From the NCBI GenBank assembly GCA_018241325.1, contig JAFEEB010000033.1, positions 42,815 to 106,814 of the forward strand: 64,000 nt of DNA. The letters are read 5' to 3'. The stretch's first letter is position 1, and each line of letters opens with the position of its first letter. The notes below the pieces were generated by a model. That model saw nothing but the letters and a program-made list of their open reading frames with translations. It was not told the DNA's origin and searched no databases. A program made the translations under genes and the position numbers. Below are positions 50,470 to 58,615 of the stretch, in pieces. The stretch comes from Pseudomonadota bacterium (GTDB lineage: Bacteria > Pseudomonadota > Gammaproteobacteria > Burkholderiales > Burkholderiaceae_C).

Positions 50470-51276
50470 TCAATAGTAGTTGCCGACCAGCGAGGCGATT
50501 TCGATCACCAGCATCAGCACCAGCATCTGCACCAGTCCCTGCAGCTCCACGCTGGTGCGCGAGGGCCGGTGCGCGATGTCGCGCAGGGCGTTGGCCATGG
50601 GCAGCAGGGCCACGGCCACGGCGAACAAAAAGGTCTTGAGCACGAATATCAGCGTCACCGCCGGGTTGAAGATGTGCCCCACCGCCCGATTGAAGGAGGC
50701 CACACCAGCCGTGGTAAATCCATGCACGGCCACGTAGGTCAGCACCAGCGAGATGACGCAACTGAGCGCGGCCAGCAGCAGCACCGCGAACACGGCGCCC
50801 AGCACGCGCGGCAGCACCTCGTGCGTCAGCGGGTCGTAGCCGGCGGCGCGCAGCCGCTGCAGCCCGCCGTCGCGGCGCAGCTTGTACAGCTGCGAGCCGC
50901 CGGCGATGCTGTACTCCACCGCCACATACAGCGCCGCGGCCAGCGGAATCAGCTCCAGCACCAGCACCCGCACCACGGCGTCGAGCGCGTACTGGGTCAG
51001 GCCATAGGCAAAGGCCGTCACCACCACGATGCGGATCACCACCACGTTGAACAGCGCCATCAGCAGGGTGAAGCCGGGCAGCCCGGGCGCGGTCGCCTCG
51101 TCGATGTGGCGCAACACCTGCGCGCGCGGGTGGCCGCGCCAGCTGGACGGCGACAGCGTCAGGACCGCCAGTTGCGCGCCCACGAACAGCACCTGCCACC
51201 AGCCGCCCACCCAGCGCCAAGCGCCGCGCCCGACCCCGAGCACCGCGTTGGAGAGGGCCGAAGCGGGTGTCGTCAT
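50470..51276 (-). CDS. MlaE-type ABC transporter permease
   Basis: A 268-residue inner-membrane permease of the MlaE/YrbE family. Helices are at about residues 20-40, 65-115, 150-180, 200-225 and 240-265. The family core is LPGFTLLMALFNVVVIRIVVV, GLQRLRAAGYDPLTHEVLPRVLG (the EQ-type cytoplasmic coupling segment) and RDIAHRPSRTSVELQGLVQ. It heads the operon with MlaD-like and lipoprotein genes. The ATPase (MlaF) expected with it is not in the window. ATG 51276 was preferred to upstream open frame. It is divergent from phaZ. Confidence 0.88.
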   Translation of the reverse strand: MTTPASALSNAVLGVGRGAWRWVGGWWQVLFVGAQLAVLTLSPSSWRGHPRAQVLRHIDEATAPGLPGFTLLMALFNVVVIRIVVVTAFAYGLTQYALDAVVRVLVLELIPLAAALYVAVEYSIAGGSQLYKLRRDGGLQRLRAAGYDPLTHEVLPRVLGAVFAVLLLAALSCVISLVLTYVAVHGFTTAGVASFNRAVGHIFNPAVTLIFVLKTFLFAVAVALLPMANALRDIAHRPSRTSVELQGLVQMLVLMLVIEIASLVGNYY

Positions 51277-51426
51277 GGCGACGATGATAGCGACGCCGTG
51301 CCGCGGCCCTCGCTGGCCCCCCGGACGGCTCCAGTGGCCGCAGGTGTTGCCTCCATCACGAAAACGGCCTTTGCAACGCACTTTAGGCCCGCGCCCCCAG
51401 TGCAAAGCGCCGCGCGCTGCGCTATA

Positions 51427-51437
51427 TTGCATTGCAA
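51427..51437. promoter_or_regulatory. Short palindrome in the phaZ promoter region
   Basis: TTGCA-T-TGCAA, next to a TATATT element and 24 bp before the phaZ start. TTGCA-type palindromes are the kind of site bound by the PHB regulator PhaR, so control by polymer status is plausible but unproven. Confidence 0.4.
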
Positions 51438-51460
51438 CAATTTGCTTTCCGACTGCCGTC

Positions 51461-52813
51461 ATGCTCTACCACATCTACGAAGCGCAGCGCGCCCTCATCG
51501 AGCCGTTTGCCGAAATCGCCGACGCCACGGCCAAGCTCTTCAACAACCCGCACATGCCCTTCGGCCAGATGCCGATGTCGCAGCGCGTGGCGGCCTCCTA
51601 CGCACTGCTCCATCGCCTGGGCAAGGACTATGAAAAGCCCGAGTTCGGCATCCGCCAGGTGCCGGTGGACGGCGTGATGGTCGCCATCGACGAGCGCATC
51701 GAAATCGACAAGCCGTTTTGCGAGCTGCGCCGCTTCAAGCGCTTCTCCGACGACCCCGCGACCTTGACCAAGCTCAAGACGCAGCCCCCGGTGCTGATCG
51801 TCGCGCCCCTGTCGGGCCATCACGCCACGCTGCTGCGCGACACCGTGCGCACCATGCTGCAAGACCACAAGGTGTACATCACCGACTGGAAGAACGCGCG
51901 CCTGGTGCCGATGTCCGAGGGTGAATTCCATCTGGACGACTACATCAACTACGTGCAGGAGTTCATCCGCCACCTGCAGGCCAAGTACGGCAACTGCCAC
52001 GTGGTCAGCGTGTGCCAGCCCACCGTGCCGGTGCTGGCCGCCGTCTCGCTGATGGCCAGCCGCGGCGAGAGCACGCCGCTGACCATGACCATGATGGGCG
52101 GGCCCATCGACGCGCGCCGCTCGCCCACCCAGGTCAACAACCTGGCCACGCAGCGCAGCTTCTCGTGGTTCGAGAACAACGTGATCTACCGCGTGCCGCA
52201 CAACTTTCCGGGCGCGGGCCGGCGCGTGTACCCCGGCTTCATGCAGCACTCGGGCTTCGTGGCCATGAACCCCGACCGCCACGCCACCAGCCACTGGGAC
52301 TACTTCCGCGACCTGGTGCGCGGCGACGAGTCCAGCGCCGAGACGCACCGCAAGTTCTACGACGAGTACAACGCCGTGCTCGACATGGACGCCGACTATT
52401 ACCTGGAGACCATCAAAACGGTGTTCCAGGACTTCAGCCTGATGCAAGGCACCTGGGACGTGCGCTCGCCCCAGGGCAAGCCCGAGCGCGTGCGCCCGCA
52501 GGACATCAAGGACACCGCCCTGCTCACCATCGAGGGCGAGCTGGACGACATCTCCGGCTCCGGCCAGACCCGTGCCGCGCACGACCTGTGCACCGGCATC
52601 GAGGACAAGCCGGCCAAGCACTACGAGGTGCCCGGCGCCGGCCACTACGGCATCTTCAGCGGCCGCCGCTGGCGCCAGCAGGTGTACCCGCGCGTCAAGG
52701 CCTTCATTGCCGAGAACTCGCCGCCCTCGGGCGCCGCGCACACCGCCAGCGTGACGCCGCTGAACGCGCCACCGGCCGCCAAGCGCCGCAGCGACGCCCG
52801 CAAGGCCGCCTGA
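51461..52813 (+). CDS. phaZ: Intracellular polyhydroxyalkanoate (PHB) depolymerase
   Basis: Mobilises stored PHB granules. A 450-residue enzyme of the PhaZ1 (Cys-nucleophile) type: APLSGHHATLLRDTV near residue 113, YITDWKNARLVP, nucleophile in VVSVCQPTVPVLAAVS with Cys185 in place of the Ser of lipases, DALLTIEGELDDISGSGQT (acid, near residue 355), and GAGHYGIFSGRRW with the catalytic His near residue 388. The C-terminus is Ala/Pro-rich. Start ATG 51461. No phaC or phasin genes are in the window. Confidence 0.94.
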   Translation: MLYHIYEAQRALIEPFAEIADATAKLFNNPHMPFGQMPMSQRVAASYALLHRLGKDYEKPEFGIRQVPVDGVMVAIDERIEIDKPFCELRRFKRFSDDPATLTKLKTQPPVLIVAPLSGHHATLLRDTVRTMLQDHKVYITDWKNARLVPMSEGEFHLDDYINYVQEFIRHLQAKYGNCHVVSVCQPTVPVLAAVSLMASRGESTPLTMTMMGGPIDARRSPTQVNNLATQRSFSWFENNVIYRVPHNFPGAGRRVYPGFMQHSGFVAMNPDRHATSHWDYFRDLVRGDESSAETHRKFYDEYNAVLDMDADYYLETIKTVFQDFSLMQGTWDVRSPQGKPERVRPQDIKDTALLTIEGELDDISGSGQTRAAHDLCTGIEDKPAKHYEVPGAGHYGIFSGRRWRQQVYPRVKAFIAENSPPSGAAHTASVTPLNAPPAAKRRSDARKAA

Positions 52814-52858
52814 ACCGGGGTTTCGCATCGCGCGCCGGCGCGCGGCGCACGTCCTGCC

Positions 52859-53533
52859 GTGACGACCCCCATCCACAGTCCAGGCGCGGCCCCGCTGGCT
52901 GCGCGCCTGCTGGACGCGCTGCCGCAGACCCAGTGCACGCGCTGCGGTTACCCCGACTGCGCGGGCTACGCGCAGGCCATGGCTGCGGGTGCGGCTGCCA
53001 TCAACCAATGCCCGCCCGGCGGCGCCGAAGGCGTGCGGCGACTGGCGGCGTTGACCGGCCAGGCCGAGCGGCCGCTCAACCCGGCCAACGGCCTGGAGGG
53101 CCCGCGAGGCGTGGCCTGGATCGACGAAGCCTGGTGCATCGGCTGCACCCTGTGCATCAGCGCCTGCCCGGTGGACTGCATCGTCGGCAGCCACAAGCGC
53201 ATGCACACCGTGATCGAGATGGAGTGCACCGGCTGCGAGCTGTGCGTGCCGGCCTGCCCGGTCGATTGCATTCACATGGAAAGCGTGACGGGCGAACGCA
53301 CCGGTTGGGCAGCCTGGTCCCCCGAAGAGGCGCGGTCGGCGCGCGCGCGCCATGCCGCCACGCAACGGCGGCGCCAGCCAACGCCCGGCCTCGCGGGCGA
53401 GCCCCCATGCGACGATGCCCCCGCGCCATCCGCCGGCGATGCAGCGACCGCCGGTGACACCGCGCCCGAGCGCAAGCGCGCCCTGATCGAGGCGGCGCTG
53501 GCGCGCGCGCGCCAGAACCGTCCCGCCGCCTGA
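52859..53533 (+). CDS. RnfB/RsxB-like ferredoxin protein
   Basis: A 224-residue iron-sulfur protein. An RnfB-type Fe-S domain comes first (ALPQTQCTRCGYPDCAGYAQA with CPPGG, about residues 20-52), then a bacterial 2[4Fe-4S] ferredoxin domain (CIGCTLCISACPVDC and CTGCELCVPACPVDC, about 92-135), and a disordered basic C-terminus. The membrane anchor of true RnfB and the other Rnf genes are lacking, so it is a stand-alone soluble member, possibly an electron carrier. The start is probably GTG at 52859; no clear Shine-Dalgarno. Lies 45 bp behind phaZ. Confidence 0.88.
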   Translation: MTTPIHSPGAAPLAARLLDALPQTQCTRCGYPDCAGYAQAMAAGAAAINQCPPGGAEGVRRLAALTGQAERPLNPANGLEGPRGVAWIDEAWCIGCTLCISACPVDCIVGSHKRMHTVIEMECTGCELCVPACPVDCIHMESVTGERTGWAAWSPEEARSARARHAATQRRRQPTPGLAGEPPCDDAPAPSAGDAATAGDTAPERKRALIEAALARARQNRPAA

Positions 53534-53625
53534 ATCAAGCCAAGGTTCGCGCTCGTCGCCGGCGACGCCTTCTTCAAGGGACGACGCGCCGCGCCGCGCA
53601 ACGCATGTTGCCCCGCAGCGGGTGG

Positions 53626-55179
53626 TCAGTGCGCCCCGCCCGCGTCGGGCGCCGCCGCGCCGCGCACCCGCCGCGTCAGCCACACCAGCGGGATCAGCGC
53701 CAGAAACAGCAGCGCCGACAGGTAGAAGATTTCCTGCGTCGAGATCATGTAGGCCTGCTGCGTCGTCAGCCGGTCGATGAAGCCCAGCGCCTGCTCGTGG
53801 CTCATGCCGCTGGCCTGCAACTGGCCCAGGGTCTGCTCCACCACCGGGCGGCCGGCGTTGATGTGCTCGGCCAAATGCGCGTGATGCAGCGTGGCGCGGT
53901 CCTCCCAGGCGGTGGTGGCGATCGACACGCCAAACGCCCCCGCCGTGATGCGCGTGAAGTTGGACAGGCCCGCCGCCGCCGGAATGCGCGAGGGGTGCAG
54001 TCCCGACAGCGTGATGGTGACCAGCGGGATGAAGAAGCCCGCCATGCCGATGCCCTGGATCAGCGTGGGGATCATGATGGTGACGAAATCGGTCTCGACC
54101 GTGAACAGCGAGCGCAACCAGAACACCAGGCCGAACACCAGGAACGACGCCGTCACGTACAGGCGCGGGTCCACCCTGTTCATGGTCGTTCCCACCACGG
54201 GCGAGAGCACGATCGCCAGCAGCCCCACCGGCGCCAGCACCATGCCCGCCTGCGTGGCGGTGTAGCCCATGAACTGCTGCAACCACAAGGGCAGCAACAC
54301 CACGTTGCCGAAGAACAGGCCATAGGCCACCGCCGTGGTCAGGGCGCCCGACCAGAAGTTGCGCAGCCGAAACAGCGACAAGTCCACCACCGGGTGCTTG
54401 TCTGTCAGCTCCCAGACCAGGAAGAACAGGAAGCCCACCACGGCCACCACCGCAAACGTGACGATCTGCGGCGAGGAAAACCAGTCCAGCTCCTTGCCCT
54501 TGTCCAGCATCAGCTGCAGCGCGCCCACCCACAGCACCAGCAGCGCCAGGCCCACGTAGTCGATCGGCAGGCGCAGCGTGGGCGTTTCGCGTTCGCGGTA
54601 GATGGCCCACGTGAGGGCCGCCGCCACCAGGCCCACCGGCACGTTGATGAAGAAGATCCAGGGCCAGCTGATGTTGTCGGTAATCCAGCCGCCCAGCAGC
54701 GGCCCCATGACGGGTGCCACCAGCGTGGTGATGGCCCACATGGCCATGGCCAGCCCTGCTTTCTCGGGCGGATAGCTGGACAGCAGCAGCGTCTGCGACA
54801 GCGGAATCATCGGCCCCGCCACAAAGCCCTGCAGCACGCGAAACACGATCAGCAGGGTCATGTTGGGTGCCATGCCGCACAGCCAGGACGCCAGCAAGAA
54901 CATCAGCACGCTGGCCATGAACAAGCGCACCTGCCCGATGCGCTGTGTCAGCCAGCCCGTCAGCGGCACGGCAATGGCGTTGGCCACGGCAAAACTGGTG
55001 ATGACCCAGGTGCCCTGCACCGGGCTCACGCCCAAGTCGCCCGCGATGGCCGGCAGCGAGACGTTGGCGATGGACGAGTCCAGCACGTTCATGAACGTGG
55101 CGGCCGACAGCGCCAGCGTGCCCAGCACGCGCGCGCTGCCCTGCAGCGGCGGATGGGCGGCAACGTGAGGGGTACTCAT
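53626..55179 (-). CDS. emrB: EmrB/QacA-type multidrug efflux transporter (DHA2 MFS family)
   Basis: A 517-residue inner-membrane drug/proton antiporter with 14 predicted helices. It has DHA2 motifs: LDSSIANVSLPAIAGDLGVS in helix 1, WVITSFAVANAIAVPLTGWL, RVLQGFVAGPMIPLSQ, and motif C GPLLGGWITDNISWPWIFFINVP. With EmrA and the NodT-type channel it should form a tripartite pump across both membranes. It is the last gene of the MarR-led operon, about 80 bp behind emrA across a dispersed repeat (55202-55257). Confidence 0.93.
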   Translation of the reverse strand: MSTPHVAAHPPLQGSARVLGTLALSAATFMNVLDSSIANVSLPAIAGDLGVSPVQGTWVITSFAVANAIAVPLTGWLTQRIGQVRLFMASVLMFLLASWLCGMAPNMTLLIVFRVLQGFVAGPMIPLSQTLLLSSYPPEKAGLAMAMWAITTLVAPVMGPLLGGWITDNISWPWIFFINVPVGLVAAALTWAIYRERETPTLRLPIDYVGLALLVLWVGALQLMLDKGKELDWFSSPQIVTFAVVAVVGFLFFLVWELTDKHPVVDLSLFRLRNFWSGALTTAVAYGLFFGNVVLLPLWLQQFMGYTATQAGMVLAPVGLLAIVLSPVVGTTMNRVDPRLYVTASFLVFGLVFWLRSLFTVETDFVTIMIPTLIQGIGMAGFFIPLVTITLSGLHPSRIPAAAGLSNFTRITAGAFGVSIATTAWEDRATLHHAHLAEHINAGRPVVEQTLGQLQASGMSHEQALGFIDRLTTQQAYMISTQEIFYLSALLFLALIPLVWLTRRVRGAAAPDAGGAH

Positions 55180-55201
55180 GGAATGCGATCGATCGGCAGG
55201 T

Positions 55202-55257
55202 TACTACTATTTTGATAGCTGCTGGCGCCCGCTGCGTGCGCGCCAGCGGTCGATTCA
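55202..55257. repeat. Dispersed palindromic repeat between emrA and emrB
   Basis: TACTACTATTTTGATAGCTG, then CTGGCGCCCGCTGCGTGCGC and GCCAGCGG: stem GCTGGCGC/GCGCCAGC with the GATAGCTGC block. It occupies the gap inside the operon and could modulate emrB expression or RNA stability. Confidence 0.8.
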
Positions 55258-55258
55258 A

Positions 55259-56536
55259 TCACGAATCCTTGGCCATGCGATGGCCCAGGTTGCGCTCGAT
55301 GATCTGGCGCACGCGCTGCTCGGCGCCGGCGTCGGTGTCGGCATACACCTGCGTCTGCGCCAGCGGCTCGTGGCGCACCACGCCGGCCAGCTCGGGCCCG
55401 CTCTGGTCGGCCACGTCCACGCGCGCTTCCATCGACAAGCCCACCCGCAGGGGGTGGTCCTTGAGCTGCGCCGGATCGAGCGTGATGCGCACCGGCACCC
55501 GCTGCACCACCTTGATCCAGTTGCCGGTGGCGTTTTGCGCCGGCAGCAGGGCCGAGGCGGCGCCCGTGGCAATGCCCAGGCCGCTGACCTTGCCGTCGTA
55601 CACCACCTTGCCGCCATAGGCGTCGGCCGTCAGCCGCACCGGCTGGCCGATGCGGATGCGGCGCAGCTGGTTTTCCTTGAAGTTGGCGTCCACCCAGACC
55701 TCGTGCAGCGGCACCACCGTGAGCAGCGGCGCGCCGGCCGCCACGCGCTGGCCCAGTTGCACGGTGCGCTTGCCCACGTAGCCGGACACCGGTGCCGGCA
55801 AGGCGGTGCGGTGCACGGCCAGCCAGGCCTCGCGCAGCTTGGCGGCGGCGGCCAGCACGCTGGGGTGCTGCTCCACCGGCGTGCCGTCGGTCAGCGCCTC
55901 GTTGCTGGCGCGCTGCTCGCTGGCCGCGCTGACGGCGGCCTGCGCTGCCGCCAGCGTGCTTTGCGCCGCGGCCACCTGCGCCTTGGCGTGCGCCAACTCC
56001 TCGCCCGACACCGCGCCGCCGCCGGCCAAGCCCTGGCGGCGCGCCAGGTCCTGCTCGGCGCTGGCCAGTTGCGTGCGCGCCTTGCCGACGTCGGCCTCGC
56101 GCAGGCGCACCTGCGCCGCCAGCGAGGCGTTGTTGACGTACAGCGTGCGCACCTGGCGCACCGCCTGCCCCAGCGCGGCCTCGGCCTGCGCCAGCGCGAT
56201 CCGGGCGTCGGCCCCGTCGAGCTGGACCAGCGGCGCGCCGGCTTGCACGCGGTCCATTTCGTCGGCGTAGATCGCCGTCACCGTGCCGCTGATCTGGGGC
56301 GTGATCTGCACCACGTTGCCCTGCGCGTAGGCGTTGTCGGTTTCCTCGAAGTGCGCCAGCACCAGTTGGTCATACACCCCCCAGGCCAGGCCGCACAGCA
56401 CGATCACGGCGGCCAGGCCGAGCAGCAGGCGCTTGCGCCGCGAGCCATTGGGTGCCTTTGCGGCCGGCCCCTGGGTTGCTTCGCTTTCAGGAGCATCCGG
56501 CGCTGTCTTGGTGCTGGCTTGCGATGAATCGGACAT
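55259..56536 (-). CDS. emrA: EmrA-type membrane fusion (HlyD family) protein
   Basis: A 425-residue periplasmic adaptor. A disordered N-terminus is followed by one inner-membrane helix (LLLGLAAVIVLCGLAWGVYD, about residues 38-57), then the biotinyl-lipoyl-like half TDNAYAQGNVVQITPQISGTV, a long coiled-coil hairpin (about 110-215, Ala/Gln-rich), the return lipoyl half LPAPVSGYVGKRTVQLGQRV, and the barrel domain VDANFKENQLRRIRIGQPV. It links EmrB with the outer-membrane channel. Start ATG 56536, 20 bases past the NodT gene stop. Confidence 0.93.
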   Translation of the reverse strand: MSDSSQASTKTAPDAPESEATQGPAAKAPNGSRRKRLLLGLAAVIVLCGLAWGVYDQLVLAHFEETDNAYAQGNVVQITPQISGTVTAIYADEMDRVQAGAPLVQLDGADARIALAQAEAALGQAVRQVRTLYVNNASLAAQVRLREADVGKARTQLASAEQDLARRQGLAGGGAVSGEELAHAKAQVAAAQSTLAAAQAAVSAASEQRASNEALTDGTPVEQHPSVLAAAAKLREAWLAVHRTALPAPVSGYVGKRTVQLGQRVAAGAPLLTVVPLHEVWVDANFKENQLRRIRIGQPVRLTADAYGGKVVYDGKVSGLGIATGAASALLPAQNATGNWIKVVQRVPVRITLDPAQLKDHPLRVGLSMEARVDVADQSGPELAGVVRHEPLAQTQVYADTDAGAEQRVRQIIERNLGHRMAKDS

Positions 56537-56556
56537 GAATTTCTTTCTTCGGTATC

Positions 56557-58029
56557 TCAGGAACGCGGCGCGGCCTGCGGCTCGCGGGCGTGAACGGCAG
56601 GCCCGGTCTCGAGCGCCGGCTCGGGCTGCCAGCCGCCCCCCATGGCCTGCGCCAGGCCCACCTGCGCCAGCAGCGCCTGCGCCGCCAGGTCCACCGTCTG
56701 GCGGCGCTGCGCCAGCACGGCGGACTCGGCCACCAGCACGTTCAGGTAGGTGCCCAGCCCCGCGCCGTAGCGCTGGCGGGCGATGTCCCACGCGCCCTCG
56801 GCGGCGCCCACGGCGTGGGCCTGCTCGCCTTGCTGGCGCGCCACCGCGCGCATCGCCAGCGCCTGGTCGGCCACCTCGCGCATGGCGTCGATGACGGTGG
56901 CGTTGTAGCTCTCGACGGCGGCGTCCACGTCGGCCGTGCGTCCGCGCAGGTTGGCGCGCAGGCGCCCGCCTTCGAAGATCGGCAGGGACAGCGCCGGGCC
57001 CACGCCCCACTCCACGCTGCCGCCGCGCAGCAGGTTGCCAAAGCCCAGGCTTTGCAGGCCGACAAAGCCCGCCAGGTTGATGTTGGGGTAGAACTGCGCG
57101 CGCGCTGCCTGCACCTCGCCTTGCGTCGCCTGCACGCGCCAGCGCGCGGCGGCAATGTCGGCACGCTGGCCCAGCCAGTTGGCGTCCAGCTGCTGCGGCA
57201 GGGCCAGGGTGCCCAGTTGCGCCAATCGGGGCACGCTCACGTCGGCTGGCAAGCGCGGTTGCCCCAGCAGCGCGGCCAGCGCGTGGCCGGTGGCGTCGAT
57301 CTGCTGCTCCAGCGCGGCGATCTGGGTGCGCGTGTCGGCGCGGCCGGTCTCGTTCTGGCGCAGCTCCAGCTGGTTGTCCAGCCCGGCGCGCACGCGCTCG
57401 TGCACCAGGGTCAGCATCTGCTGGCGCTGCGCCAGCGCCTGTTGCGCCAGCGCGCGCTGGTCATGCAGCCGCGCCCATTGCACATAGTTGCGCACCACGT
57501 TGGCCGCCAGCAGCACGCGCGCGGCGCCCTGCTCGGCCTGGGCCGCGCGGGCTTGGCCGACGGCCGCTTGCAGCGCGCCGGCGTTGCGCCCAAAAAAATC
57601 CAGCGCCCAACTGCCCTGCGCTTGCAGGTTGCCGAGGTTTTGCACCGAGCCGCCCAGCGGGGGCGGATAGATGTAGTTTTCGGAGAAGCGTTGACGGTTC
57701 AGTCCCAGCGTGCCGTTGACCTGCGGCGCATCGGCCGCCTGCGCAACGGCGATGGCACTGTCGGCCTCGGCCACGCGGGCGGCGGCCACGTGCAGGCTGG
57801 GGTTGTCCTGCAGAGCCTGCGCCACCAGGCGGTCCAGCTGCGCGTCGCCCAGCTGGGTCCACCAGTCGGCAGCGGGTGCGGGGACGGCATCGGCGGACGC
57901 TGCCGGCAAGCCCAGTGCGGCAGCGTCGCGCGCCGTGGCGCCCGGCTGAATGCCGCCGAGGTCGGCGCAGCCCGACAGCAAACCGGCCAACAGCGCCGCA
58001 GCCAGCGCGCTTGAACGTGAAACACTCAT
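56557..58029 (-). CDS. NodT-family outer-membrane efflux channel lipoprotein
   Basis: A 490-residue TolC-like channel. Lipoprotein signal SALAAALLAGLLSGCADLGG (lipobox LSGC, Cys near 21), then two repeats of the outer-membrane efflux fold, with strand segments (LNRQRFSENYIYPPPLGGS) and long helices (AAARVAEADSAIAVAQAA; VLLAANVVRNYVQWARLHDQ). The motifs FYPNINLAGFVGLQSLG and LSLPIFEGGRLRANL are typical of NodT. The start overlaps the MarR stop (ATGA), so regulator and channel are coupled. It completes the tripartite pump. Confidence 0.92.
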   Translation of the reverse strand: MSVSRSSALAAALLAGLLSGCADLGGIQPGATARDAAALGLPAASADAVPAPAADWWTQLGDAQLDRLVAQALQDNPSLHVAAARVAEADSAIAVAQAADAPQVNGTLGLNRQRFSENYIYPPPLGGSVQNLGNLQAQGSWALDFFGRNAGALQAAVGQARAAQAEQGAARVLLAANVVRNYVQWARLHDQRALAQQALAQRQQMLTLVHERVRAGLDNQLELRQNETGRADTRTQIAALEQQIDATGHALAALLGQPRLPADVSVPRLAQLGTLALPQQLDANWLGQRADIAAARWRVQATQGEVQAARAQFYPNINLAGFVGLQSLGFGNLLRGGSVEWGVGPALSLPIFEGGRLRANLRGRTADVDAAVESYNATVIDAMREVADQALAMRAVARQQGEQAHAVGAAEGAWDIARQRYGAGLGTYLNVLVAESAVLAQRRQTVDLAAQALLAQVGLAQAMGGGWQPEPALETGPAVHAREPQAAPRS

Positions 58030-58520
58030 GAAGCGTCCTTGTGGGCTGACAGGTTCTGCGCCGCCTCGGTCAGGCGCAGCAGCAGCGCGCGCAATTGCGC
58101 CCACTCCTGCAGCGAGAACCCGGCCAGCACCTGGTTGTAGACCTCGCACAGGATGTGCGGCACGCGCTCGGCCACGGCCACGCCGGCGGGGCTCAGTTCG
58201 ATGTGCACCACGCGCCGGTCGCTCTGGCTGCGCACGCGCTGGCACAGGCCCTTTTTCTCCAGGCGATCGAGCAGGCGCGTCATCGCGCCGGTATCGATCG
58301 TGCACACGCGCGCCAGCTCGGCCACCGTGTCGGCGTGCCCCGCATGCACCTTGTGCAGAGGCAGCCACTGAGGCAGGGTGGAGCCGGTCAGGTCGGCCCG
58401 CTCGTTGACACACTGCGAGACGGCCAGCAGCGCATCGCGCAGCATGTACATCAGCCCGTCTTCGGCACGCAGCGGCCGCGACGAATCGTAGGGCAGGGAC
58501 TGGGTGGCGGAGGGCGGCAT
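58026..58520 (-). CDS. MarR family transcriptional regulator of the efflux operon
   Basis: A 164-residue dimeric winged-helix repressor: helix TVAELARVCTIDTGAMTRLLDRLEKKGLCQRV (HTH, about residues 70-100) and wing RSQSDRRVVHIELSPAGVAVAERV. It heads the operon MarR, NodT channel, EmrA, EmrB, and most likely represses it until a toxic ligand binds. The start is placed at the ATG at 58520 because the ATG at 58580 lies between the -35 and -10 elements of the promoter. An operator-like palindrome sits in that promoter. Confidence 0.9.
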   Translation of the reverse strand: MPPSATQSLPYDSSRPLRAEDGLMYMLRDALLAVSQCVNERADLTGSTLPQWLPLHKVHAGHADTVAELARVCTIDTGAMTRLLDRLEKKGLCQRVRSQSDRRVVHIELSPAGVAVAERVPHILCEVYNQVLAGFSLQEWAQLRALLLRLTEAAQNLSAHKDAS

Positions 58521-58561
58521 GGCGGCGAGCCCGCCCCAACGAGAGGGCAGACCGGCCGGGA

Positions 58562-58590
58562 TTATTATTTGCCTATGCAAACATTGTCAA
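58562..58590 (-). promoter_or_regulatory. Efflux-operon promoter with MarR operator between -35 and -10
   Basis: On the minus strand TTGACA (58585-58590) and TAATAA (58562-58567) are separated by exactly 17 bp. The spacer contains the perfect palindrome TTTGC-ATAG-GCAAA (58568-58581). A regulator bound there would cover both promoter boxes. Confidence 0.8.
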
Positions 58591-58615
58591 GTCAATTTTC
58601 GTCGCCGCTGGAATT

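Noticed and set aside
51422-55258. Very long open frame (about 1278 codons) on the minus strand
   Set aside because: It runs antisense to phaZ and the ferredoxin gene and overlaps emrB in another frame. The composition is Arg/Ala/Gly/His-rich nonsense with no domain; such frames are common in GC-rich DNA.
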